This document shows, in pieces, positions 24,201 to 30,541 of a DNA stretch of 60,000 bases. A program made the translations under genes and the position numbers. Below the pieces are notes generated by a model. That model was not told where the DNA came from. It made no database searches and saw only the letters and a list, made by a program, of their open reading frames with translations. This DNA comes from Antedon mediterranea (lineage: Eukaryota > Echinodermata > Crinoidea > Comatulida > Antedonidae), in assembly GCF_964355755.1 (NCBI RefSeq), contig NC_092673.1, forward strand, positions 6,021,001 to 6,081,000, in the 5' to 3' direction. Positions within the stretch are counted from its first letter, which is position 1. The number at the start of each line of letters is the position of its first letter.

Positions 24201-27200
24201 GGCGGATCCCAAGCGAAATTCGGCCATCTAAGCCTTTAATTTGCATAATTAAAAATGGCGGCCATTTTTTATAATTACCCTATATCTCGAGAACCACTTG
24301 TCACAGATAATTAATTTTGGTGTCAAAATGTTTTAAATATATGTTTTTATATTCACTTTAATGACACATTTTCTCAAAAAATGGATGCAAGTCTTATTTC
24401 TGGCATTTTGACCTTTGACCTTAATTTATCGTATCTCAGTAACCAATAATCGGAGAGACACGAAATAGGGCTCAAATTGTTCAGAAACTATACATTCATA
24501 TTTATTATAATGAAATGTTTTTACAAAAAATGGCCGATTCTACAACTATTGACCTTTGAACTATTAGTCAAATAAAATAATATAACTTTGAAAATTGTGG
24601 TTTTTTTTTCGTTTTAAATTGTTTAAAACATGTGTGTTTCTATCCAGTCTAATGGCACATTTTGTACAAGAATAGCCGATAGTATGGTTATTGACCTTTT
24701 TAAACTACAGCATAGGCCTACTGTATAAACTAACTAGAACTTACAGTAGTTTAGTTAGTTTTGATTCAGGTGTGCGGTATATACCCAGTAAGATTTAGTC
24801 AATAAGCGGACTAGTGAAACATCCAGTGGGCTAGTGAAACTCACATTGAACAAGCCCAGTGGTCTAGCTAGTAAAATTTCAAAAATCGAGCCCTGGGTTA
24901 GCTGAAGTATTCAGGAGACTACAGAAGTGTGGTTTGAAGTTAAAAGGTGGAAAATGCAAGTTGTTCCAGACTGAAGTGACTCATCTAGGTCATATCGTCA
25001 ACAAAAATGGAATATCGGTAGACCCAAGCAAGGTAGGGAAAGTTATGCGGTGGCCTACTCCCAAAGATTCATCGCAAGTGAGTTCATTCTTGGGACTTGC
25101 ATCGTACTATAGACGAATCATATCTGGCTTCTCGAAAGTTGCTGCTCCATTACATGCATTGACCGGAAAGAAAACCAGAAATGCGGGGAAGAAGCTATCG
25201 TTTGAATGGAGTGGACAAGCCGAAACAGCATTCCAGACACTGAAGAAAGCACTATCAACAGCACCTGTCTTGGCCTACCCCAAATTCGGTAAGGAGTTTG
25301 TTATAGAAGTGGACGCTTCTTTCAGTGGTCTAGGAGCATGCTTAATGCAAGCAGACGAAGATGGAAAACTTCACCCCATATCATATGCCAGCCGCAGCCT
25401 TCGTGGAGCTGAAAAGAATTATGCAGATCTCTCAAGCTTCAAAGTAGAACTTCTCGCTCTGAAATGGGCTGTAACAGAAAAGTTTGGATCATACATTAGA
25501 GGATCAAGATGCACTGTCTTTACAGATCATAACCCATTAGTTCATTTAAGGACAGCCAAGTTAGGAGCAACGGAACATCGTTGGGTGGCTCAGCTCGCAC
25601 CTTTCAATATCGACATTAAGTACAAACCTGGAAAGAGCAATCAGTGTGCAGACGCACTAAGCAGATGTCCAGATGCTGAAGCATGTGATGTTACAGTAAT
25701 GGTAAAAGAAGTGACAGCCTGTAGTTTAGTACCCATCAACATCCGAAATGCAAATCAAACTACTAAAGAAATTCACCCTCAAGATGAAAAACATAGTTTG
25801 TTTCCGTCCTACACTCATCAACAATTAGCGAACCTCCAGCAAAGCGATGCAGTATTGGCAAAGGTTTGGGAGTATTGGCAAACCAACTGGAAACCTGGGC
25901 AACCAATTACTGATAACTCTGTTGGTTAAAACAGAAAACACATTTAAAGGAGTGGGAAGGAGTACTATACCGAGAAGTTAAATGTAACACAGGTGACTGT
26001 CGACAACTACTCATTCCACATGGTCTTCGCAACAAAATGCTAGAGATGGCACACGATGGATGGGGTCATCAAGGTGCTAATAGGACTATTGGCATTTTGA
26101 AGACAAGATGTTTCTGGCCTGGACTTCAAGATGATGTCCGACAACATATTAAGAAATGTTTCACTTGCACAACATCCAAGGCAATGTGTCCCATGATTCG
26201 CATGCCTAGACGCCATCTAATCGCATTCCGTCCATTTGAGTTGTTAGCTATTGATTTTCTCAAACTTGATAAGGGCAAAGGTGGTTACGAGGATGTCTTG
26301 GTTCTAACAGATGCGTTTACTAAGGTTGCACAAGCTATACCCTGCCGAAATCAGTCAGCCATAGTAGTAGCAAAAGTCCTTCAAGAAAAGTGGTTCAATT
26401 ATTATGGTGCACCACAGCGGCTTCACTCTGACCAGGGGAGAAACTTCGAAGGCCTAGTCATTAAGGAACTTTGCATTCACAAATCCAGGACCACGCCATA
26501 TCACCCACAGGGCAATGGCCAAACAGAGAGATTTAACCGGACCCTTTGTGGAAATGGCCAGAGTTGCTTGGACATTTAGTGTTCTTGTATAATTCAACAC
26601 CCCACAGTGTTACTGGTGTTTCACCATTTCGCCTCCTATATGGACGTGAACCGTTTACGCCATTAGACCAACTTCTCAACAATTCATGGGAAAACTGGGA
26701 GAGGACTTCATCGAGCAACAAGCTGATGCTATACAACAAGCCCATCAAGTGGCAAAAGATAACATTGAAAGGAAACTAGAAAACTCTACACTGAAGCAGA
26801 ATATACATAAGATGAGTCCACAACTGAGCGTTGGAGATCGTGTACTGTTGAAAAGGTGTGCTTTTGAAGGCAGACACAAGTTAGAAGACAAGTTTCATCA
26901 CGATGCCTACATCATAGTTTGGGTTAACGACGCTGGAGACGTTTACAAGATTCGGCCTCTCCTGGGTGGCCCAACACGTACTGTAAATAGAAAACTCTTA
27001 ATTGTTGATCCAAGGGAAGCAACAACTGAAGACATTGTAGGAAGTGACTCAGATGAAGAAGATGATATGCCAACCTGGGTATTTACACATCATGACCTAC
27101 CACAGCAGGATGCAATACACCAACAAGTAGAACCTCAACTCAGACGATCATCAAGATCAACTAGAGGTTTTCATAGTAACCCTGAGAAATGGCCAAAGTC

Positions 27201-30200
27201 TACAGTTTCTCGCCATTAAGTGTTGACTTATTTTATGAACTTGAATTTTATGTATGCACACCTTCTATTGTTTTGTGCTACTTTTCTGTAATTGTTAAAC
27301 CATTTTAAGCTAAATAATCTATGATGATAAAGTGTTTAGTGTTCATCAATCTTTACTGCACAAGAGTTATTGTTATAATTATGTTACTATTGTTTACCTA
27401 ATTGTTAATAGGTATTTAAGTTTAAGAGTACAGCATGTTATGGTGTCATAATATGGTATTTTGAAAATAATTAGGTACACACAGGTTCTTGTATCATGTA
27501 ACATGAGATGTATTTATAGATGATTGAAAAGTTGATAATAATGGTTTAAAGTAACACAATCTCTGAAGCTTGTATTATATAATGAATTGATCTGTCACAG
27601 GGTAATGATTATAGGGTAACCTGTGAGTTGTAGTTATAGTTTTTAGGGTATGAAGCCGTATGGTGGCACCTATTGGATTGGTCATGCTCCTTGAGCTGTT
27701 AGTTGCGTTGGAAAGCAGTCTTATGGGTGAACCTTTAGCAGTGGTCATGAGGTGCGATCAGAACTTTACTGATCGGGTGAGTGTCATGGTAACAAGGGCC
27801 ATGATGGGTGGACTCGCATTGGAAATTCCTCATACTTCTGCTATTGAGAGGGACCGTACTGGCTCCGTATTTAGTATCTTCACCTTAACAGTTGGCATGA
27901 CATGATGGTTAGGAGTCCATTGCAGAATGTCTTAACGAGGAGTGGCATCCCAATGCTATTTCAACCAACAATCGGGTATCTAATAATCAGTATACTTTTA
28001 TATTGCGACAGTGTGTCAGATTACAATACTTGGGGGCCAAGTATAGTCATCACGGGGAACATGTTATGGTTCAGTGATTTTGTTTGATTTTTTGATAATG
28101 GAATAGCCCATGGGGGATGGGAACCCTGCTGGACACCCAAGCCTAGAGAGCTGTATCCAAGGAGACATCTTTCTCTTTGGCCTGGGTGACTGGCAAGGAG
28201 AGGTGTGTTCTCCTTGCTATAAAGCAAATAATAAATGCTAAAATGTATAAGTAAATTAAACTGCTATAAACTGAGCCTGTTTTGCTTGCCTGTTTTGCTT
28301 GCCTATTAAACATTCCAATAAATGTTTTTTGTGAGATAAAATCAAGACGATTTACCTGGTACAGTATCATTATTGTTGCACGTGTCAACCGCAATCCCAC
28401 ACAAGTTAGGGAGGCCGGAGCCTTTATTTACATAACATCAATTGAGGGAAAATCTCTATATGTCAACACCTGGTTAAACTCTGGATACAAAACAGTAAAT
28501 GATATATTCGTTTAATAACAGGTTATTGTCTGCAGCAGAAATTATTATTTATTTATTATTTCGAATAAACAGAATGGATTAATTGAATATTTTGCAACAA
28601 TAAATGCAATACCTGATATATGGAAAGAACAAATAAGGTTGGAAAATGCACGTATAGATATACAATTAAGAGAACATAATATATTTCATAATAGGATAAG
28701 ATCGTCTTACTATTATAAGCAGTTTATAAATGATATATTTATTATTATTATTATTTTTATTTTTTTTATTTATTCAATTTCTGCCATAAACATAAGAAGA
28801 CAAAACAATTATAAAAGGAGGCACGGAAAGACCAAACAGGTGCTAAACACCTATGCTAGTTGGTCAACCCAGAACAGAGAAAAATAAATAAATTACGTTC
28901 TACAATAAAAGCATCGACAAGAAAGTGACCAACTACACACATTTTCAATATCAAAATCCTCAAATGAAATGGGAAATAGAATTTAGAGATGAAATTATTG
29001 ACTGGAATGAAATATGGAATAGAAAAGTATGTAGAATGAAACACATTGTAAAAGTAGCTCGATTTAATTTTAAGTTGTTTTTACATCAAATCCTTATATG
29101 TAAAAAAAGACTATAATGGAAATTATCCACAACAGACAAATGTAAGTGTAAGAATCATATAGAAAATGAAGAACACTTATTAATTGCATGTAAAACTATT
29201 GAACCAGTCTGGAAAAAGTTTAAAGATATGCTGGTTCAGTGTCTTCCAAATGAGGTTACAGTACAGCAAGACTTCCCAAAGTGGGTTAATGTAATTTTGG
29301 GAACAACAAACAAACTTGTAAACGAATTAATTTCAGTTTTTACTTTTTGTATATATAAATCCTCCATAATATATAAAGAAGAAGAAGAATATTTGGGGTC
29401 TATTTAAAAAATGAAATTATAAACCTCATAAATAATGAGTATTCGTATAACTTTTATACTGCTGATCAGAAATGAAAAAATAGTAAAGACAAGATATTTG
29501 ACTTATTGAATAATTAAAATATATATGTGCTGGAGATCTCTCTCCCTACGATTTACAATTGTATTTTATATTTGTGTGACATATGCTGTATAAGTTTTAA
29601 TATAAATGTGTAGCCCTTTTTTATTTCAAGTGATTTTAAATGTAACCCTTGATTATGTTTCTAGACAATTTTAATAATTTATATGAAATCCGCAATATTC
29701 AGCATGTTTGCATATATATTGTATGTAGGTCATAAGTAAATGTTTTTAATAATTGTAAATTTTTTTTTTATTCACTTTTAAATATACTATGTCATTAAAA
29801 GAAAACACGTTTTAACAATAATCACAAATATGTATGCGTCACTTGCATGTGACAAGAAAAATGGAGAACATGACCTTTGTTTTTAATTTTTACTGCAAAC
29901 TGAAATAAAAGTGGGACGAGCCCATAAAAGACAAAAAAAAACACAAATTGGGTTTGTTTAAATGAGTTCAAATAAAAAATTCGGACTCATTTTTAAGACA
30001 AGTTTCTCCTTCGGAAGTAGGCCTAATTCCCAGGGTGCTAATTTTAGTTGACTACATTAATCATCGTGTCTATTTATTCGTTTCTGAAAACGAAAATGTA
30101 TTTATAGTCCTGCGGTACGTTTTGAAATCGCCAGTTTTTTTACGCTGAAATTACTGTGTATTCGAGAACTATCTGTGGACATGACCTAGATGGTACGCGA

Positions 30201-30476
30201 GCGAAGCGAGCGTACCATCTAGTATATTTAATTAACCAGTGATTTTGCTAATAGTACGTTGAATTTTGTATTAATCAGGTTGGATTTATGTTATTAGTAA
30301 CACATTCATAACACCTGCCAACGGAGAACAAACATTAGCGTTTAATAATATTTTAATGTATATTTATAGGTACAACAAAGAACGAAGAGACACCATCAAA
30401 AGCAATGAAGTCTGTTTTCAAATTCATCAAAAGAAAAGAACCTTCAAAGTTGAAAGACGATAAATATCTGAAGTAG
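3231..30476 (+). CDS. ARB2A: ARB2A (FAM172A) homologue, ARB2-domain protein, split gene
   Basis: Eight exons (3231-3285, 3625-3794, 4536-4727, 5087-5146, 5281-5406, 5661-5771, 7239-7329, 30370-30476) join with canonical GT/AG sites into one frame of 912 nt: 303 residues plus stop. Family landmarks in order: [75 protein letters not shown], and C-terminal [16 protein letters not shown]2A proteins have an alpha/beta-hydrolase-like ARB2 fold; the vertebrate protein is described as a nuclear cotranscriptional/splicing regulator that interacts with Argonaute. The nucleophile-like serine of AHSYGG is glycine here (GGT 5377-5379), so hydrolase activity is unlikely. The charged insert seen in vertebrates between the N- and H-containing motifs is much shorter. 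No obvious N-terminal exon was found upstream of 3231; it may be outside the window or replaced by the DED exon. Confidence 0.93.
3625..3794 (+). CDS. ARB2A: ARB2A exon 2
   Basis: Acceptor TAATTATAG, donor CCA^GTATGT. Encodes [15 protein letters not shown] and [11 protein letters not shown], strongly conserved in ARB2A. Its 3' third is duplicated at 1832. Confidence 0.92.
4183..4517 (+). repeat. tRNA-derived SINE in ARB2A intron 2
   Basis: The head resembles a tRNA-Ser/Leu gene. Box A is TGGCCGAGCGG, followed by a variable stretch and a decayed box B (GGGTTTGAGGCC), then an acceptor-like CGACTCGC. A tRNA-unrelated body (about 4265-4490) and a short A-rich tail with AAATA units (to 4517) follow. 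The structure is that of a Pol III SINE. The head is too degenerate to be a functional tRNA. Confidence 0.75.
4536..4727 (+). CDS. ARB2A: ARB2A exon 3 ([11 protein letters not shown] motif)
   Basis: Acceptor TTTTTTAACTTAG, donor AAG^GTAATA; 64 whole codons. It contains the most conserved ARB2A block, [18 protein letters not shown] and GTQIPYIK, which corresponds to the first strand/oxyanion turn of the hydrolase-like fold. Confidence 0.95.
5087..5146 (+). CDS. ARB2A: ARB2A exon 4
   Basis: 20 codons, acceptor TTTTTTTAG, donor AGA^GTAAGC. Encodes [13 protein letters not shown], matching the family block ending in NPNEN. Confidence 0.9.
5281..5406 (+). CDS. ARB2A: ARB2A exon 5 (degenerate nucleophile elbow)
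   Basis: 42 codons, acceptor TTTTTACAG, donor CTT^GTAAGT. VAHGYGG occupies the position of the family AHSYGG elbow; the serine codon position (5377-5379) is GGT, glycine. Confidence 0.92.
5661..5771 (+). CDS. ARB2A: ARB2A exon 6
   Basis: 37 codons, acceptor TTTGTTCTAG, donor CAG^GTATTT. Contains AFTDFEH, aligning with the conserved ALTDSVH block, and ends WLIQ. Confidence 0.9.
5990..7049 (+). mobile_element. 1.06 kb foldback DNA transposon, copy 1 (10-bp TSD)
   Basis: Termini GGGTGTCACGAAACCTAAG and its complement, with further internal repeats of the CACGAAAGCTAAGACC type and a large internal inverted repeat (for example 6518-6560 against 6745-6790, around ATGTTTTTGTTTCTATGG). It is flanked by an exact 10-bp duplication, GGTTTTTAAA (5980-5989 and 7050-7059). 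No transposase ORF, so non-autonomous. A 9-10 bp TSD with G-rich ends is suggestive of Mutator-like elements. It lies in ARB2A intron 6; an inverted second copy is at 35414-36476. Confidence 0.88.
7239..7329 (+). CDS. ARB2A: ARB2A exon 7
   Basis: Acceptor CTTTTTAAG, donor GCTG^GTAAGT. Encodes [17 protein letters not shown] and ends QYSA + one base. RNWVSS and the SAG that resumes at 30370 are diagnostic for the family. Confidence 0.92.
8471..9128 (+). pseudogene. LINE ORF1 remnant (CCHC zinc-knuckle protein)
   Basis: Begins inside a zinc-knuckle pair ([22 protein letters not shown] fits CX2CX4HX4C), followed by a Glu/Lys-rich tail. The tail switches frame near 8840: 8471-8929 carries the knuckles, 8835-9128 the rest. 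ORF1 proteins of this type bind LINE RNA. The N-terminal part (RRM-like region present in the second copy) is absent, so it is 5' truncated or decayed. Confidence 0.75.
9240..10640 (+). pseudogene. LINE ORF2 5' part: endonuclease and start of RT
   Basis: 9240-9653 encodes the N-terminal half of an apurinic-type endonuclease ([21 protein letters not shown]). After a frameshift at 9653 the next frame (9658-10119) has [10 protein letters not shown], a deletion removing the Tx1-like RLDYWL block, then [10 protein letters not shown]. 10196-10640 carries the linker ([21 protein letters not shown]) and the first RT block ([12 protein letters not shown]). Coding similarity stops there. It cannot make an active protein. 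Confidence 0.82.
10641..11270. other. 630 bp unassigned sequence between LINE and Gypsy A
   Basis: No ORF, splice structure or terminal repeat recognised. It separates the broken RT start of the Tx1-type LINE from the left LTR of Gypsy A and may be part of a further decayed element. Confidence 0.4.
11271..11569 (-). repeat. Gypsy A 3' LTR
   Basis: 299 bp; on the - strand it starts TGATGTAGAGGC directly after the purine tract and ends at CTCACTA. It matches the interrupted right LTR with only a handful of differences. Confidence 0.85.
11562..12134 (-). pseudogene. Gypsy A integrase C-terminal region, internally deleted
   Basis: Reads GRQFESALF (end of the DRG..F integrase block) and then jumps directly to the C-terminal domain ([24 protein letters not shown]). 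The portion with the catalytic glutamate and its surroundings, normally about 130-150 residues, is missing. The tail is Pro/Arg-rich ([15 protein letters not shown]), as in other CsRn1 elements. The 3' end overlaps the LTR boundary. Confidence 0.8.
11971..13425 (-). pseudogene. Gypsy A RT thumb, RNase H and integrase N-terminal half
   Basis: 484 codons: RT C-terminal part ([36 protein letters not shown]), RNase H ([53 protein letters not shown]), integrase zinc region (H and CCLKCQKNK) and core start ([20 protein letters not shown]). The frame breaks just after TTDRG. Confidence 0.85.
13430..14361 (-). pseudogene. Gypsy A protease and RT palm, catalytic box lost
   Basis: Aspartic protease motif [15 protein letters not shown] and IVGADFL, then RT blocks ([50 protein letters not shown]). 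Immediately after GMNF a small deletion removes the YxDD box and shifts the frame, so the polymerase is dead. The apparent N-terminal extension to 14462 is a translation of the HINE-1 repeat. Confidence 0.85.
14362..15093 (+). mobile_element. HINE-1: Helentron-like non-autonomous element in Gypsy A pol
   Basis: Starts ACAAGGCCAACAGCC and ends with hairpin AGTCGCTTCCACGCGACT. A subterminal AGTCGCGTG near the left end is the exact complement of CACGCGACT at the right end. Tetranucleotide tracts (CCGA/CAGA)n, each flanked by ATAGTGATACCGG and CATAGTGAACTATA, occur near both ends; the core is AT-rich and non-coding. These are the features of Helentron-associated interspersed elements. It sits between gag and protease of Gypsy A. 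Confidence 0.8.
15130..15900 (-). pseudogene. Gypsy A gag (CsRn1 type)
   Basis: The start region (ATG at 15900) reads [18 protein letters not shown], diagnostic for CsRn1-type gag. It then loses about 30 residues and changes frame into [43 protein letters not shown]. After another frame change near 15547 it reads [11 protein letters not shown] and a C-terminal finger [18 protein letters not shown] (CHCC type). Three segments in different frames: non-functional. Confidence 0.85.
16034..16049 (-). other. Gypsy A primer-binding site (tRNA-Trp)
   Basis: On the - strand TGGTGACCCCGACGTG, complementary to the 3' end of tRNA-Trp, directly downstream of the 5' LTR. Priming by tRNA-Trp is typical of the CsRn1 group. 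Confidence 0.88.
16051..17130 (-). repeat. Gypsy A 5' LTR split by HINE-2
   Basis: LTR sequence at 16051-16293 resumes at 17082 (AAAAAGGTTTGCATGCCG) and ends near 17130 at GCAAATTG, about 12 bp short of the LTR terminus seen at 11569. HINE-2 occupies the gap. Confidence 0.82.
16294..17081 (+). mobile_element. HINE-2: Helentron-like element in the Gypsy A LTR
   Basis: Same ends as HINE-1 (ACAAGGCC... and hairpin AGTCGC/GCGACT) and longer CAGA/CCGA tracts. The LTR sequence is uninterrupted across it except for a shared A, consistent with insertion next to an AATA-type target without a sizeable duplication. Confidence 0.82.
17161..17497 (+). repeat. Gypsy B 5' LTR (duplicated copy 1)
   Basis: 337 bp, TGATAATGG...CCTTTTACA, followed one base later by the primer-binding site. 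Only about two substitutions distinguish it from the 3' LTR at 28093. The 30 bp between 17130 and 17161 are unassigned. Confidence 0.85.
17499..17515 (+). other. Gypsy B primer-binding site (tRNA-Leu), copy 1
   Basis: TGGTGTCAGAAGTGGGA is complementary to the 3' end of tRNA-Leu and lies one base after the LTR. The second copy is at 20189-20205. Confidence 0.85.
17628..18758 (+). pseudogene. Gypsy B gag, truncated duplicate
   Basis: Identical in reading to the copy at 20318 through the capsid region and zinc knuckle, then cut by the duplication junction near 18750. It has 5' LTR and primer site but no pol behind it. Carries the same frameshift/stop (18711-18713) as the downstream copy, so that lesion predates the duplication. 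Confidence 0.85.
18980..19771 (+). mobile_element. HINE-3: duplicated copy of HINE-2
   Basis: Copy of HINE-2 generated by the tandem duplication, one tetranucleotide unit longer in the right-hand CAGA tract. Not an independent insertion. Confidence 0.85.
19851..20187 (+). repeat. Gypsy B 5' LTR (duplicated copy 2)
   Basis: Same sequence as 17161-17497. This copy is the one in direct continuity with a complete gag-pol region. Confidence 0.85.
20318..21626 (+). pseudogene. Gypsy B gag with frameshift in the C-terminal region
   Basis: 20318-21403 encodes the capsid-like domain ([59 protein letters not shown]) and one CCHC knuckle, [14 protein letters not shown] (CX2CX4HX4C), at about residue 284. 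The authentic continuation is a Pro/Gln/Tyr-rich repeat (units like [11 protein letters not shown]) read in another frame (21183-21626), so a frameshift lies near 21220. Gag packages element RNA into cytoplasmic particles. The 131 bp between primer site and ATG is the leader. Confidence 0.85.
21620..22063 (+). pseudogene. Gypsy B protease region
   Basis: 147 codons with retropepsin active site LDTGAEAS and the C-terminal ILGCNAL motif. It ends at TAA 22061-22063, with the RT-containing frame starting at ATG 22066 in a different phase. This may be a natural frame boundary but is more simply a frameshift. Confidence 0.8.
22066..23226 (+). pseudogene. Gypsy B reverse transcriptase, interrupted
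   Basis: Linker, then RT blocks: [64 protein letters not shown] and the catalytic box [12 protein letters not shown] (YLDD intact). The ORF is broken after DRL by the hAT-like insertion at 23227. The reading frame is in phase across the insertion, so RT was open before it. Confidence 0.88.
23227..24895. mobile_element. hAT-like non-autonomous transposon in Gypsy B RT
   Basis: 1669 bp with terminal inverted repeats CAGGGCTCGAT / ATCGAGCCCTG and a 5-bp target duplication GGTTA (23222-23226, 24896-24900). CAGGG ends fit hAT, some of which make 5-bp duplications. Subterminal repeats of the CTAGTCC/GGACTAGTG kind occur near both ends. No transposase ORF. The interior (24120-24720) holds TGACCTTTGACC-type repeats also found at 48.7 and 51 kb. 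Confidence 0.85.
24896..25929 (+). pseudogene. Gypsy B RT thumb and RNase H
   Basis: Continues RT after the transposon ([31 protein letters not shown]), then RNase H ([44 protein letters not shown]). The acidic D-E-D residues typical of RNase H are visible. The ORF ends at a TAA at 25927-25929, before the integrase, probably by frameshift. Confidence 0.87.
25930..27219 (+). pseudogene. Gypsy B integrase, three frames, shortened DDE spacing
   Basis: 26037-26579 has the zinc region (HDGWGH and CFTCTTSK), first Asp ([10 protein letters not shown]), second Asp ([11 protein letters not shown]) and catalytic Glu ([15 protein letters not shown]). The second Asp to Glu spacing is 31 residues instead of the usual 35, with a gap next to KELC. 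The frame then shifts near 26550 to [19 protein letters not shown] and again near 26690 to the C-terminal part ([17 protein letters not shown]). Inactive as read. Confidence 0.85.
27220..28092 (+). other. Gypsy B 3' non-coding region
   Basis: 873 bp between the last integrase codons and the 3' LTR. Two short hydrophobic ORFs (27660-27905, 27902-28087) have no recognisable motif and lack env features such as a signal peptide plus cysteine pattern. A clear polypurine tract next to the LTR was not found. Confidence 0.5.
28093..28425 (+). repeat. Gypsy B 3' LTR
   Basis: Matches the 5' LTR from TGATAATGG to GGAGCCTTT. The terminal TACA of the 5' LTR is absent or altered here, and LINE sequence ([16 protein letters not shown]) starts at once. 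Confidence 0.85.
28426..29407 (+). pseudogene. LINE ORF2 C-terminal part
   Basis: Frame segments read [21 protein letters not shown] (after-RT region), [18 protein letters not shown], then [25 protein letters not shown] and a Cys/His tail (KCKCKN, HLLIACK). The same order and motifs occur in the second LINE at 46037-45669. Several stops and frame changes. 29408-29938 is the 3' UTR, ending A-rich before the 17-bp target duplicate. Confidence 0.75.
29956..30369 (+). other. residual ARB2A intron 7 sequence
   Basis: Original intron sequence after the LINE target site. It contains the hairpin at 30186-30222 and ends in TATTTATAG, the acceptor for the last exon. No gene. Confidence 0.6.
30186..30222 (+). 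repeat. hairpin ending CTAG, possible Helitron 3' end
   Basis: A 13-bp stem CTAGATGGTACGC / GCGTACCATCTAG around an 11-base loop, followed by T. A GC-rich hairpin then CTAG^T is the form of a Helitron terminus, but no 5' TC end was identified. Confidence 0.4.
30370..30476 (+). CDS. ARB2A: ARB2A last exon
   Basis: Acceptor TATTTATAG; takes the phase left by exon 7 (one base) and reads [23 protein letters not shown]..., stop TAG 30474-30476. It restores the family SAGT junction and the xxFKFF-like C-terminus, although it lies 23 kb downstream of exon 7. Confidence 0.88.
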
Positions 30477-30541
30477 AATCTGCACTAAATGTCGTTTTTG
30501 TTGTTATAAGTGTTGCACAGTGTTTATTTTCAACAAAAATC

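Larger units (their letters stand above)
19851..28425 (+). mobile_element. Gypsy B: Ty3/Gypsy LTR retrotransposon, tRNA-Leu primed
   Basis: 5' LTR 19851-20187, tRNA-Leu primer site 20189-20205, gag 20318-21626, protease 21620-22063, RT/RNase H 22066-25929 (split by a hAT-like element), integrase 26037-27219, non-coding 3' region 27220-28092 and 3' LTR 28093-28425. Domain order PR-RT-RH-IN places it in Ty3/Gypsy. It is inserted in the Tx1-type LINE: LINE coding sequence resumes directly after the 3' LTR. The LTR pair differs at about two sites, indicating a young insertion despite several frame breaks. Confidence 0.88.
8387..29938 (+). mobile_element. Tx1/L1-type LINE insertion no. 1, expanded by nested elements
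   Basis: An exact 17-bp direct repeat, AAACACAAATTGGGTTT, flanks the locus at 8370-8386 and 29939-29955; the right copy follows an A-rich end. Inside, same-strand LINE pieces occur in the right order: CCHC ORF1 (8471-9128), endonuclease and start of reverse transcriptase (9240-10640), then post-RT C-terminal domain and 3' UTR (28426-29938). The RT core is missing and about 17.8 kb of other elements lie between 10641 and 28425. It sits in ARB2A intron 7. Confidence 0.85.

Noticed and set aside
27660-28087. env-like gene downstream of Gypsy B integrase
   Set aside because: Two short hydrophobic ORFs without signal peptide, cysteine pattern or furin-type site.
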